A stretch of 64,000 nt of DNA from Nocardioides sp. W7 (GTDB lineage Bacteria > Actinomycetota > Actinomycetes > Propionibacteriales > Nocardioidaceae): positions 124,001 to 188,000 of the forward strand of contig NZ_CP095078.1 of the NCBI RefSeq assembly GCF_022919075.1, in the 5' to 3' direction. The notes beneath the pieces were generated by a model, which saw nothing but the letters and a program-made list of their open reading frames with translations, made no database searches and was not told where the DNA came from. The position numbers and the translations under genes are program-made. This document shows positions 52,712 through 60,456 of the stretch, piece after piece; the stretch's first letter is position 1; every line of letters begins with the position of its first letter.

Positions 52712-54174
52712 GCGACGTCATGGCCCGCCTGCGCGAGCTGCAGTCCGCCGATCTGCCGGTGCACGGCGGCCGCACGCTGGCCTACGTCTACGACTCCGGC
52801 CTCGCCGAGGTCGACCGGGTCGGCCGCGAGGCGGTGGCGGCGTACGCCGGCTCCAACGGCCTCGACCCGACCGCGTTCCCGAGCCTGCTGCAGATGGAGA
52901 ACGACGTGGTCGGGTTCGCCGCCGACCTCCTCGACGCGCCCGCGACCGCGGTCGGCACGGTCAGCTCCGGCGGCACCGAGTCGGTGCTGCTGGCCGTGCA
53001 GTCCGCGCGCGACAGCCGGCCCTCCGTGGTCCGACCCAACATCGTGGTGCCGTCGACCGTGCACGCGGCCTTCCACAAGGCCGCGCACTACTTCGGCGTC
53101 GAGCTCCGGATGGTGCCGGTCGGCGCCGACTTCCGCGCCGACCCGGCCGCGATGGCCGCTGCGACCGACGACAGCACCGTGCTGGTGGTGGCCAGCGCGC
53201 CGTCGTACGCCCACGGGGTCGTCGACCCGGTCGGTGCGGTCGCAGCTCTCGCTCTGGAGCGCGGGATCCGTTGCCACGTCGACGCGTGCATCGGCGGCTG
53301 GGTGCTGCCGTACGCCGCCCGCCTCGGCCGCGACGTCGCGCCGTGGACCTTCGCGGTCGAGGGGGTCACCTCGATCTCGGTCGACCTGCACAAGTACGGC
53401 TACGCCCCCAAGGGCACCTCGGTGCTGCTGCACCGCACGCCAGGGCACCGGCGCCCGCAGTTCTTCGCCTCGGCGGACTGGCCCGGCTACACGATGCTCA
53501 ACTCCACGATGCAGTCCACCAAGTCCGGCGGCCCGCTCGCCGGCGCCTGGGCGGTGCTGCAGACCCTGGGCGACGACGGCTACCTGCGGCTCTCGCGCGA
53601 CGTGTTCGAGGCGGTCGACCGCATCGTCGCGGGGATCACCGCGCCCCTGCGGGTCGTCGTACCTCCCGACTCGACGCTGGTCGCCCTGGCCACCGACGAC
53701 TCCTGCGACCCGTTCACGATCTGCGACGAGATGGCGGCGCGCGGCTGGTACGTCCAGCCCCAGATGTCGTACGCCGGCCAGCCGGCCACCGTGCACCTCT
53801 CCGTCAGCGCGGCGACCCTGCCTGCGGTCGGTGAGTTCCTCGCCGCGTTGTCGCAGGCCGTCGCCGCGGCGGTCGCCGCCGGTCCGGTCGCCGTCGACCC
53901 CGAGGTCGCGGCGTTCATCGAGTCCCTCGACCCGGCGGCGCTCACCGACGACGACTTCGACGGCCTGCTGGCGGCGTCCGGGCTGGTGGGCTCGTCCGGC
54001 TCGGCCGCGGGCGACGGGCTCGCGCTGCCCGAGCGGATGGCCGAGGTCAACGCGATGCTCGACCTCGCCTCGCCCGCGATGCGCGAAGCGCTGCTGGTGG
54101 CCTTCCTGGACCGCCTCTCTCGGCCGGTGCGCGGCGCCGCGGGCGGGCCGGCGGGCGGACCGACGCCGCTGTAA
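52708..54174 (+). CDS. PLP-dependent decarboxylase / sphingosine-phosphate-lyase-like aminotransferase-fold enzyme
   Basis: A 488-residue fold type I enzyme. The PLP phosphate-binding GTVSSGGTESVLLAVQSAR, the HAAFHKAAHYFG segment, the cofactor aspartate in CHVDACIGGWVLP and the Schiff-base lysine in SVDLHKYGYAPKGTSVLL are all present. The pattern is that of the pyridoxal-dependent decarboxylase family, closest to sphingosine-1-phosphate lyase/tyrosine-decarboxylase-like proteins. The C-terminal ~80 residues are Ala/Pro-rich and probably flexible. ATGA overlap with the MFS gene. Its stop codon lies in the left arm of a 21-bp palindrome. Confidence 0.88.
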   Translation: MSDVMARLRELQSADLPVHGGRTLAYVYDSGLAEVDRVGREAVAAYAGSNGLDPTAFPSLLQMENDVVGFAADLLDAPATAVGTVSSGGTESVLLAVQSARDSRPSVVRPNIVVPSTVHAAFHKAAHYFGVELRMVPVGADFRADPAAMAAATDDSTVLVVASAPSYAHGVVDPVGAVAALALERGIRCHVDACIGGWVLPYAARLGRDVAPWTFAVEGVTSISVDLHKYGYAPKGTSVLLHRTPGHRRPQFFASADWPGYTMLNSTMQSTKSGGPLAGAWAVLQTLGDDGYLRLSRDVFEAVDRIVAGITAPLRVVVPPDSTLVALATDDSCDPFTICDEMAARGWYVQPQMSYAGQPATVHLSVSAATLPAVGEFLAALSQAVAAAVAAGPVAVDPEVAAFIESLDPAALTDDDFDGLLAASGLVGSSGSAAGDGLALPERMAEVNAMLDLASPAMREALLVAFLDRLSRPVRGAAGGPAGGPTPL

Positions 54175-54240
54175 CGCGGTGTCCACCGACCTGGTGCGGT
54201 GCTGCAGCACCGCCGTACCTCGGTGGACACCGCGTTACAG
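54169..54240. repeat. Nested palindrome (21-bp outer arms) over the decarboxylase stop
   Basis: CTGTAACGCGGTGTCCACCGA (54169-54189) and its perfect 21-bp reverse complement (54220-54240) enclose a perfect 18-bp palindrome GCGGTGCTGCAGCACCGC (54196-54213). Six-base internal loops lie on each side. The TAA stop of the upstream gene is in the left arm. Same architecture as palindromes A and D at 41.7-41.9 kb, different sequence. Likely terminator or palindromic element. Confidence 0.85.
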
Positions 54241-54264
54241 CCCGCGCGGCGGGTACCGGGCGCC

Positions 54265-54405
54265 ATGACCACCATGCCGAACGCACCCGACCCCGAGATC
54301 GTCCCCAGCGGCGACCCGACACCGATCCCCGATCCCGCGCCCACTCCCGGCGAGGACCCCGGGGTGCCGCCGTTCGAGCCGCAGGTCGAGCCCGCGCCGC
54401 TCTGA
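54265..54405 (+). CDS. Small proline-rich acidic protein
   Basis: A 46-residue peptide starting at ATG 54265. It is almost a pure Pro/Asp/Glu/Val string (PNAPDPEIVPSGDPTPIPDP, PGEDPGVPPFEPQVEP). It would be disordered. The preceding GGGTACCGGGCGCC provides a weak ribosome binding site. Similar tiny P/E-rich proteins are annotated in actinobacteria without function. It could also be a chance reading frame, but the codon pattern (GC at third positions) is coding-like. Confidence 0.5.
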   Translation: MTTMPNAPDPEIVPSGDPTPIPDPAPTPGEDPGVPPFEPQVEPAPL

Positions 54406-54505
54406 GAGTCCTCGGACCCCGGCGAGAAGCGGTCAGGAACTGACCGCTGGGCACGGGAGCCTGGACGCGGCGACCGAGACGCGGTCGCCGAGAAGGAGCT
54501 TCCGA

Positions 54506-54871
54506 ATGCCCACGCCCAACCTCTTCCTCGTCTACGTCACCGACGTCGAGCGAGCGACCGCCTTCTACCGCGACCTGTTCGAGATGGAACCGGTGATGAC
54601 CACCCCGCGCTACGTGCCGTTCGAGGTGGCCCCGGGTCTCCTGTTCGCCCTGTGGGGCGGCCGCCCCGACCAGGTGACCCCCGGCGCGCCCCGGACCTCC
54701 GAGGTCGGGCTGATGGTGCCCGGTTCGGCCGACGCCGTCGACGCGCTCTTCGACAGCTGGCTGACGCGCGACGTGAGCGTCGTGGAGGAGCCGCACGACG
54801 AGGTGTTCGGTCGGACCTTCGTGGTCGCCGACCCCGATGGGAACCTCATCCGGGTCTCCCCGCTGGACTGA
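54506..54871 (+). CDS. VOC family protein (glyoxalase/bleomycin-resistance fold)
   Basis: A 121-residue protein made of two beta-alpha-beta-beta-beta modules. It begins PNLFLVYVTDVERATAFYRDLFEMEPV, the common VOC start, and ends FGRTFVVADPDGNLIRVSPLD with the metal-site glutamate position replaced near LIRV. GAAGGAG precedes the ATG. Substrate unknown; family members bind small molecules or act as metal-dependent isomerases and dioxygenases. Confidence 0.88.
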   Translation: MPTPNLFLVYVTDVERATAFYRDLFEMEPVMTTPRYVPFEVAPGLLFALWGGRPDQVTPGAPRTSEVGLMVPGSADAVDALFDSWLTRDVSVVEEPHDEVFGRTFVVADPDGNLIRVSPLD

Positions 54872-54886
54872 CGGCGGGGCCGCTGG

Positions 54887-55639
54887 TCAGCGGGTCCGAA
54901 CGCGGCGGCCGGCCTCCAGCAGGTCGGTGCCGACGGTCCACCCCTGCCTGTCCTCGAAACGCTGCCCGCCGCTGGTCCAGACGGAGAACCGGGCCGGGCG
55001 TCGCACCCGGGTGACGCATCGGACCGGCACCGAGATCAGCACGACGTCGGACTCCAGGTCGACGTGCGAGCCGGCCCTGGGGCACCGCCGGGTCGTGGAA
55101 CCGTCGTGCAGCATCGGTGCGACGGTGCGGCTGACGAGACTGTCGCGTTCGAGGGAGCTGCGCTCGAAGTAGACGGTCCGCCCCGGATCCGCGTCGCTCG
55201 CCACCGTGATGCTCTGGCTGAACAGTCCGTGGTGATCCTCCAGGCGCCGCAGGTCGGCGAACTCGATCCTGAACCGCAGCCTCCTCGAGGTGGCCTCGTA
55301 GGTGACCTCGAACCCCGAGAGATCGACGCCGGGGACGAGCCAGTGACTCGGTCGTGGCGCGTCGTCGACGTCGCCCTCCGGGTCGGAGACGGAGATCCTC
55401 CGACGCGGCGCGGCGCGGCCGGCTCCGGGCGTGCTGTCGCTGGGGGTCGTACTCGAGGCGGGGGTGCTCGTGGCGGCGACGGGGGTCGGGCTCGGGGCCA
55501 CCCTGGAGCCGACGACGGGAGTGCTGCCGGGCGCCGGCCGGGCGCCCTCCGTCTCCCCCTGCGTGCAGGCCGATCCCCACGGGACCAGCGCCAGGAGCAC
55601 GAGGAGTACGACGACTCCCCGACCGCCGTTCGCGTGCAT
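54887..55639 (-). CDS. Lipoprotein of unknown function
   Basis: A 250-residue lipoprotein: signal peptide with hydrophobic core [17 protein letters not shown] and lipobox GSAC, so Cys25 is the lipidated residue. A long P/T/S-rich spacer follows (to about residue 80). The beta-rich domain begins [12 protein letters not shown], has two cysteines ([15 protein letters not shown]) and ends [15 protein letters not shown]. Layout and motifs resemble the secreted protein at 891-1529, hinting at one exported domain family. It is probably anchored on the outer face of the membrane. Confidence 0.75.
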   Translation of the reverse strand: MHANGGRGVVVLLVLLALVPWGSACTQGETEGARPAPGSTPVVGSRVAPSPTPVAATSTPASSTTPSDSTPGAGRAAPRRRISVSDPEGDVDDAPRPSHWLVPGVDLSGFEVTYEATSRRLRFRIEFADLRRLEDHHGLFSQSITVASDADPGRTVYFERSSLERDSLVSRTVAPMLHDGSTTRRCPRAGSHVDLESDVVLISVPVRCVTRVRRPARFSVWTSGGQRFEDRQGWTVGTDLLEAGRRVRTR

Positions 55640-55712
55640 GCCCGGAGTCTGCCGCTTCCGCGGCGCTCGAGCGTGCGGAAGTGCGGAAACCCGCCGGACG
55701 TCGAGCGGAGGC

Positions 55713-56192
55713 TCAGGACACCGGCAGCGCCCCCGACCCCGGGCGCGGGGCGACGGTGCGCGGGTCGCCGACCCGGTGGCCGTGCTCGCACACGAGCTCG
55801 GCGCGCACCACCCCGCCGCAGTCGAGGTGGGCGAACTCGACGGGCGGCCCGCCGGGGTCGGCGAGGTAGCGGTCGCCCCAGTCGGCGATCGCCACCAGCA
55901 CCGGGTAGAGGTCGAAGCCCTTCGGGGTCAGTCGGTACTCGTGGCGCTCGCGCGCCCCGTCGTCGCGGTACGGCGCCCGCCGCAGGATCTCCTGGTCGAC
56001 CAGGAGGGCCAGCCGGTTGCTCAGCACCTGCCGGGGGATGCCGCTGTGCCGGCGGATGTCGTCGAAGCGGCGTACCCCGTTGAAGACCTCGCGCAGCACC
56101 ACGAGCGTCCACCGCTCGCCGAGCACGGCCAACGACCGGCCGAGGGTGCAGTTCGCGGTCGACCAGGCGAGGGCGGGCGGGGCGGTGGGCAT
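55713..56192 (-). CDS. HxlR-type (DUF24) transcriptional regulator
   Basis: A 159-residue winged-helix regulator. The HxlR core is [61 protein letters not shown], then [28 protein letters not shown]. The C-terminal ~40 residues carry two cysteines (LDCGGVV, ELVCEHG) that might sense oxidants or aldehydes. The start is placed at ATG 56192 (GTG 56198 is possible). It is divergent from a PaaI thioesterase, whose promoter it probably controls. Confidence 0.9.
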   Translation of the reverse strand: MPTAPPALAWSTANCTLGRSLAVLGERWTLVVLREVFNGVRRFDDIRRHSGIPRQVLSNRLALLVDQEILRRAPYRDDGARERHEYRLTPKGFDLYPVLVAIADWGDRYLADPGGPPVEFAHLDCGGVVRAELVCEHGHRVGDPRTVAPRPGSGALPVS

Positions 56193-56207
56193 GGTCACAG
56201 GATAGCC

Positions 56208-56249
56208 ACTCTGGGTCTCGTTGACAGATGCAGAGTGCGTGAGCGAATC
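56208..56249. promoter_or_regulatory. Divergent promoter region with shared -35 box
   Basis: TTGACA at 56221-56226 suits a plus-strand -35 with a -10-like CGAATC 17 bases later. The same bases read TGTCAA on the minus strand, followed 17 bases later by TATCCT, a good -10 for the HxlR gene. CACTCTG/CAGAGTG inverted repeats flank the box and may be the regulator's operator. Both starts lie 6-8 bases after the -10, so leaderless mRNAs are possible. Confidence 0.45.
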
Positions 56250-56256
56250 TGGATCC

Positions 56257-56709
56257 ATGACGGAGACCCAGACCCCCGACGTCGCCACGATGACCGGACT
56301 CGAGCTGTTGATCGCGATGCGCGACGGGCTGCTCCCCGCCGCCCCGCTCGCGGAGACGCTCGGCTTCGTCGACCTCGTCGTCGAGCCCGGGTCGGTCTCG
56401 GTCAGCCTCGACCCCGAACACCGGCACTACAACCCGCTCGGCACGGTGCACGGCGGCGTGCTGTCGTCGTTGCTCGACACTGTCGCGGGCTGCTCGGTGC
56501 ACACCACCCTGGGCGCGGGCGAGGGCTACACCTCGCTCGACCTGAGCGTGAAGTTCCTGCGCCCGGCGTCGGTGAAGTCCGGGCGACTCCGGGCGGTCGG
56601 CAAGGTGCTCCAGCGCGGCCGCCGTACCGCCCTCGCCGAGGCGCAGCTCTTCAACTCCGACGGCAAGCTGATCGCCCATGCCACGTCGAGCTGCATGATC
56701 TTCGCCTGA
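56257..56709 (+). CDS. PaaI family thioesterase (hotdog fold)
   Basis: A 150-residue hotdog-fold protein. The active-site segment is [29 protein letters not shown], with the conserved HGG and downstream aspartate. The second half is [31 protein letters not shown]. Such enzymes hydrolyse aryl- or acyl-CoA thioesters. ATG 56257 is preferred; an earlier ATG lies in the promoter. It is divergent from an HxlR regulator and 36 bases upstream of ung. Confidence 0.9.
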   Translation: MTETQTPDVATMTGLELLIAMRDGLLPAAPLAETLGFVDLVVEPGSVSVSLDPEHRHYNPLGTVHGGVLSSLLDTVAGCSVHTTLGAGEGYTSLDLSVKFLRPASVKSGRLRAVGKVLQRGRRTALAEAQLFNSDGKLIAHATSSCMIFA

Positions 56710-56744
56710 GCCGGCGCGACCGCGCGGGGCACTACCGTGTCCGC

Positions 56745-57434
56745 GTGAGCGCACTCGCCGGACTCGTCGACAAGGGCCTGATGGCACCGGACTGGGCCGC
56801 GGCCCTGGCTCCGGTGGACGACCAGGTCGCCGCCATGGGCCGCTTCCTGCGCGAGGAGATCGCCGCCCACCGGCCGTACCTGCCGACCGGAGACAACGTC
56901 TTCCGCGCCTTCCGGCGACCGCTCGCCGACGTACGCGTCCTGATCGTGGGACAGGACCCCTACCCGACGCCCGGGCACCCGATCGGGCTCAGCTTCGCCG
57001 TCGAGGCGCACGTGCGACCGATCCCGCGCAGCCTCGCGAACATCTACACCGAGCTCGGCGACGACCTCAACCTCGAGATGCCCGCCCACGGCGACCTGAC
57101 CGCCTGGGCCGACGCCGGCGTGATGCTGCTCAACCGGGTCCTCACCGTGCAGCCCGGCGCCTCCGCGTCGCACCGCGGGAAGGGCTGGGAGCAGGTCACC
57201 CAGCGCGCGATCGAGGCGCTGGTCGAGCGCGGTGGCCCGCTCGTGGCGCTCCTGTGGGGCCGCGACGCCCAGAGCCTCAAGCCGATGCTCGGCAGCACGC
57301 CGTACGTCGAGTCCGTGCACCCCTCGCCGCTCTCGGCCAGTCGGGGGTTCTTCGGCTCGCGCCCGTTCAGCCGGGTCAACGCCCTCCTCGTCGAGCAGGG
57401 CGGCACCCCGGTCGACTGGCGGGTGCCGGCGTGA
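56745..57434 (+). CDS. ung: Uracil-DNA glycosylase, family 1
   Basis: A 229-residue DNA repair enzyme. The catalytic water-activating Asp71 is in [10 protein letters not shown]. The Phe/Asn recognition segment includes [16 protein letters not shown]. The minor-groove loop [13 protein letters not shown] carries His192. It removes uracil from DNA. GTG 56745. Its stop overlaps the start of the ydcF-like gene by four bases. Confidence 0.94.
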   Translation: MSALAGLVDKGLMAPDWAAALAPVDDQVAAMGRFLREEIAAHRPYLPTGDNVFRAFRRPLADVRVLIVGQDPYPTPGHPIGLSFAVEAHVRPIPRSLANIYTELGDDLNLEMPAHGDLTAWADAGVMLLNRVLTVQPGASASHRGKGWEQVTQRAIEALVERGGPLVALLWGRDAQSLKPMLGSTPYVESVHPSPLSASRGFFGSRPFSRVNALLVEQGGTPVDWRVPA

Positions 57435-58123
57435 CCCGGCGCGGGTGGCGCCGCCGCCTGTTCGTCGGCGCCGGAGTGCTCGCGCTCCTGATCCTCGCCC
57501 TCGTCGGGACGGCGAACGCCGTCGTGATCGTGCGCACCGGCGACCGGGTGGCCGACGCCCCCGCCGACCTGCCCCACGCCCAGGTCGCGATCGTGCCGGG
57601 CTCGCTGGTCCGACCCGACGGCACGCTCGGGCGGATCGTGCAGGCCCGCGTCGACGCGGCGGTCGCGCTCCACGAGGCGGGCACCGTGGACAAGATCCTG
57701 CTCTCGGGCGACAACGGCACGCACGAGTACAACGAGCCCGACACCATGCGGGCCGCGGTGCTCGCCGCCGGAGTGCCGCCCGAGGACGTGTTCACCGACT
57801 ACGCCGGCTTCAACACCTGGTACACGATGCGCCGGGCCCGTGTCGTCTTCGAGGTGGAGTCGGCCGTCGTGGTCACCCAGGAGTTCCACGTCGCCCGCGC
57901 GGTCGACCTCGGCCGGGCCGCGGGTCTCGACGTCCACGGCCTGGCGGTCGACGACGGTGGACGGCTCCGCGTCCGCGCCCGGGAGCTGCTGGCCCGGGTA
58001 CGCGGCCTCGGCGAGGCGACCGTCCGGCCGGACGTCACCGGGGGGCCGGTGCTGCCGATCACCGGTGACGGCCGGACCTCGTGGGCCGAGCCCGCGCGGG
58101 ACGTCGTACCGCCCGGTCGCTAG
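57431..58123 (+). CDS. YdcF/SanA-family membrane-anchored protein (DUF218)
   Basis: A 230-residue protein. It has a basic N-terminus and one TM ([25 protein letters not shown]), then the DUF218 domain: [102 protein letters not shown]. SanA-type members relate to envelope barrier function. The GTG start overlaps the ung stop. It probably faces the outside of the membrane. Confidence 0.88.
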   Translation: MTRRGWRRRLFVGAGVLALLILALVGTANAVVIVRTGDRVADAPADLPHAQVAIVPGSLVRPDGTLGRIVQARVDAAVALHEAGTVDKILLSGDNGTHEYNEPDTMRAAVLAAGVPPEDVFTDYAGFNTWYTMRRARVVFEVESAVVVTQEFHVARAVDLGRAAGLDVHGLAVDDGGRLRVRARELLARVRGLGEATVRPDVTGGPVLPITGDGRTSWAEPARDVVPPGR

Positions 58124-58197
58124 GACAGCCGCCTCGGATGACGTCCCCGAACCCCGAGACCTGCCGAGGCCCGTGACACGGCCACTCCGAGGGAATA

Positions 58198-58213
58198 TAG
58201 TTGAAGATCAAAC
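58198..58213. promoter_or_regulatory. MarR-like operator before the dioxygenase gene
   Basis: An AT-rich island in GC-rich DNA contains TTGA-AGA-TCAA (58201-58211) in the context TAGTTGAAGATCAAAC. This resembles the TTGAA/TTCAA palindromes bound by MarR-family repressors. It is 16 bases upstream of the start and overlaps the likely promoter (ATATAG at 58195-58200). Confidence 0.4.
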
Positions 58214-58226
58214 CATTGGAGGAGTC

Positions 58227-59009
58227 ATGACCACCGTCGACGTACGCATGCCGGGCCTCTACCTCGGACACGGTGCTCCCCCACTGCTGGACGACCCGCT
58301 GTGGTCGGCCGAGCTCGCCTCGCTGGCGGGCGACCTGCCGCGCCCGACCGCGATCCTGATCGTGAGCGCGCACTGGGAGTCGGCCCCGATCAGCCTGAGC
58401 GCCAACCGGGCGCCGCTGGTCTACGACTTCGGCGGCTTCCACCCGAAGTACTACGAGATGACCTACCGGACGCCGGACTCCACCGCCCTGGCCGAGCGGA
58501 TCGCGGCGCTGATGCCGGCGACCGAGCCGGTCCACCAGCACGCCACCCGCGGGCTCGACCACGGCGCCTGGGTGCCGCTGAAGATCATGTACCCGGCGGC
58601 CGACATCCCGGTCGTGCAGATGTCCCTGCCCACCCACGACCCCGAGCGGCTGCTCGCGATCGGCGCCCGGCTGCGGCCGCTGCGCGACGAGGGCGTGCTG
58701 ATCATCGGGTCGGGCTTCCTCACCCACGGGCTGCGCTACCTCACCGACTGGTCGATCGACGCCCAGGCCCCGGGCTGGTCACGCGACTTCGACTCGTGGG
58801 CCGCCGAGGCGCTGGCCCGCGGCGACGTCGACGAGCTCGCGAACTACCGCGCCAAGGCCCCCGGCATGCCCTACGCCCACCCGACGGTCGAGCACTACAC
58901 GCCGCTGTTCGTCACCCTCGGCGCCGCCTCCGACGCCGGTACGCCCGGCGAGCAGATCATCGACGGGTTCTGGATGGGGCTGTCCAAGCGGTCGCTCCAG
59001 GTTGCCTGA
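58227..59009 (+). CDS. Class III extradiol dioxygenase-like (4,5-DOPA dioxygenase family)
   Basis: A 260-residue LigB-fold protein. Metal ligands are likely the histidines in GLYLGHGAPPLLDD and GFHPKYYEM, with catalytic positions in AILIVSAHWES, GLDHGAWVPLKIMYP and IIGSGFLTHGL. Such enzymes open catechol rings (DOPA-type) or act on related dihydroxyl compounds. TTGGAGGAG precedes the ATG. An AT-rich palindrome upstream suggests repression by a MarR-type regulator not in the window. Substrate unknown. Confidence 0.88.
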   Translation: MTTVDVRMPGLYLGHGAPPLLDDPLWSAELASLAGDLPRPTAILIVSAHWESAPISLSANRAPLVYDFGGFHPKYYEMTYRTPDSTALAERIAALMPATEPVHQHATRGLDHGAWVPLKIMYPAADIPVVQMSLPTHDPERLLAIGARLRPLRDEGVLIIGSGFLTHGLRYLTDWSIDAQAPGWSRDFDSWAAEALARGDVDELANYRAKAPGMPYAHPTVEHYTPLFVTLGAASDAGTPGEQIIDGFWMGLSKRSLQVA

Positions 59010-59026
59010 CCAGCGCCGCGCGAGCC

Positions 59027-59976
59027 TCAGTCGGCGGTGATCTCGTCCAGCTCGACCAGGTCCGCCTCGGTCGGCTCCCAGGCCAGCGCGGCCGCGTTGC
59101 GCCGCACCTGATCACCGGACGTGGCGCCGGAGATCACCGAGGAGACGGCCGGCTGCGCGGCCAGCCCGGCGATCGCCACGTCGAGGACCTCGACACCGCG
59201 AGCCTCGGCGTACCGCTCGAGCGCCTCGATGCGGTCCCAGTCGGCCTTGGCCAGCCACCCCGCTCGCGCCGGGTCGAGCTGGGCCCGGGAGCCCTCGGGG
59301 GCCGCGGACCCGCGGCGGTACTTGCCGGTCAGCAGGCCGTACTCCAGCGGGAAGAACGGCAGTACGCCGAGGTCGTAGGTCTCGCAGGCGGGCACCACCT
59401 CCGCCTCGATCGAGCGGTCGAGCAGCGAGTAGCGGTTCTGCACCGAGACGAACCTCTCCAGCCCGCCCGACCGCGCCGTCCAGTCGGCGTCGGCGACCTG
59501 CCAGCCCGCGAAGTTCGAGCACCCGAGGTAGCCGATCTTGCCCTCGTGCACGAGGTCGGTCAGCACCGACAGGGTCTCCTCGATCGGGGTCACGTCATCG
59601 GGCCGGTGCAGCTGGTACAGGTCGATGCGGTCGGTCTTCAGCCGCCGCAGCGACGCCTCGACCGCGCGTCGTACGTAGCGCCGGGCCCCCCGCACCCCGT
59701 GGTCGGCGCCGTTCGCGCCGCGCATGTCCATCCCGAACTTGGTCGCGAGCACGAACTCGTCGCGCTGGCCTGCAGGGCCTCGCCGAGCAGCTCCTCGCTC
59801 CCGCCGGGGTGGCCGCCGTAGACGTCCGCAGTGTCCAGCAGGGTCACCCCGGTGTCGCGCGCCGCAGCGAGGATGCCGCGCACGCCGTCGAGGTCCACCC
59901 GCCCGCTGAACGCGTTGCAGCCGATCCCGACCGCACTGACCATCAGCCCTGAGCCGCCCAGCGGGCGGTACGTCAT
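59027..59976 (-). pseudogene. Aldo/keto reductase interrupted by a one-base frameshift
   Basis: From ATG 59976 the N-terminal part is normal: MTYRPLGGSGLMVSAVGIG, then VTLLDTADVYGGHPGGSEELLGEAL with catalytic Asp and Tyr. Near 59769 the frame breaks. The alternative frame continues directly with EFVLATKFGMDMRG (catalytic Lys), IDLYQLHRPDD (His) and a complete C-terminus to 59027. Adding one base near 59769 restores a full ~316-residue enzyme. Both parts are intact, so it may be a sequencing error or a recent mutation. Confidence 0.8.
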
Positions 59977-60010
59977 CTCGCTCACGCGAGCGACGCTACC
60001 GAAACACCCC

Positions 60011-60452
60011 CGGTGGTTGAGCAGCGAGAGCGTGTCGAAACCCCCCGCACCGTCGATGCGACCGCGATCGAGGTGGCTTGTCGACTCACCGGGTTTCGAC
60101 ACGGTTGCTAGCGCAACCTGCTCAACCACCGAGACCCACCGGCGGTTGAGCAGCGAGGAGCGCCAGCGACGAGCGTGTCGAAACCCCCGCAGCGTCGAAG
60201 CGACCGCGATCGAGGTGGCCTCTCGGCTCACCGGGTTTCGACACGGTTGCTAGCGCAACCTGCTCAACCACCGAGACCACCGGCGGTTGAGCAGCGAGGA
60301 GCGCCAGCGACGAGCGTGTCGAAACCCCCGCAGCGTCGAAGCGACCTCGATCGAGGTGGCCTCTCGGCTCACCGGGTTTCGACACGGTTGCTAGCGCAAC
60401 CTGCTCAACCACCGGCCGACACGGTTGCTAGCGCAAGCTGCTCAACCACCGG
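60011..60452. repeat. Tandem palindromic repeat block (three copies plus a fragment)
   Basis: Copies at 60011-60131, 60140-60273 and 60281-60414, with a fragment at 60416-60452, fill the gap between the aldo/keto reductase and the aldehyde dehydrogenase. Each begins CGG(T/C)GGTTGAGCAGCGAG, has GTGTCGAAACCC and its complement GGGTTTCGACAC, and ends GTTGCTAGCGCAACCTGCTC then AACCACCG, so each is itself a large imperfect inverted repeat. Copies 2 and 3 are nearly identical, indicating recent duplication. Reading frames through the block are repeat artefacts. Confidence 0.88.
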
Positions 60453-60456
60453 TGAG

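Noticed and set aside
60122..60412. Repetitive 96-codon frame in the tandem repeat block
   Set aside because: The encoded peptide repeats simply because the DNA repeats. No start signal and no relation to known proteins.
60011..60452. CRISPR array
   Set aside because: Units are 121-134 bp palindromes with spacers of about 7-8 bases. This does not fit short direct repeats separated by unique 30-40 base spacers, and no cas gene is present.
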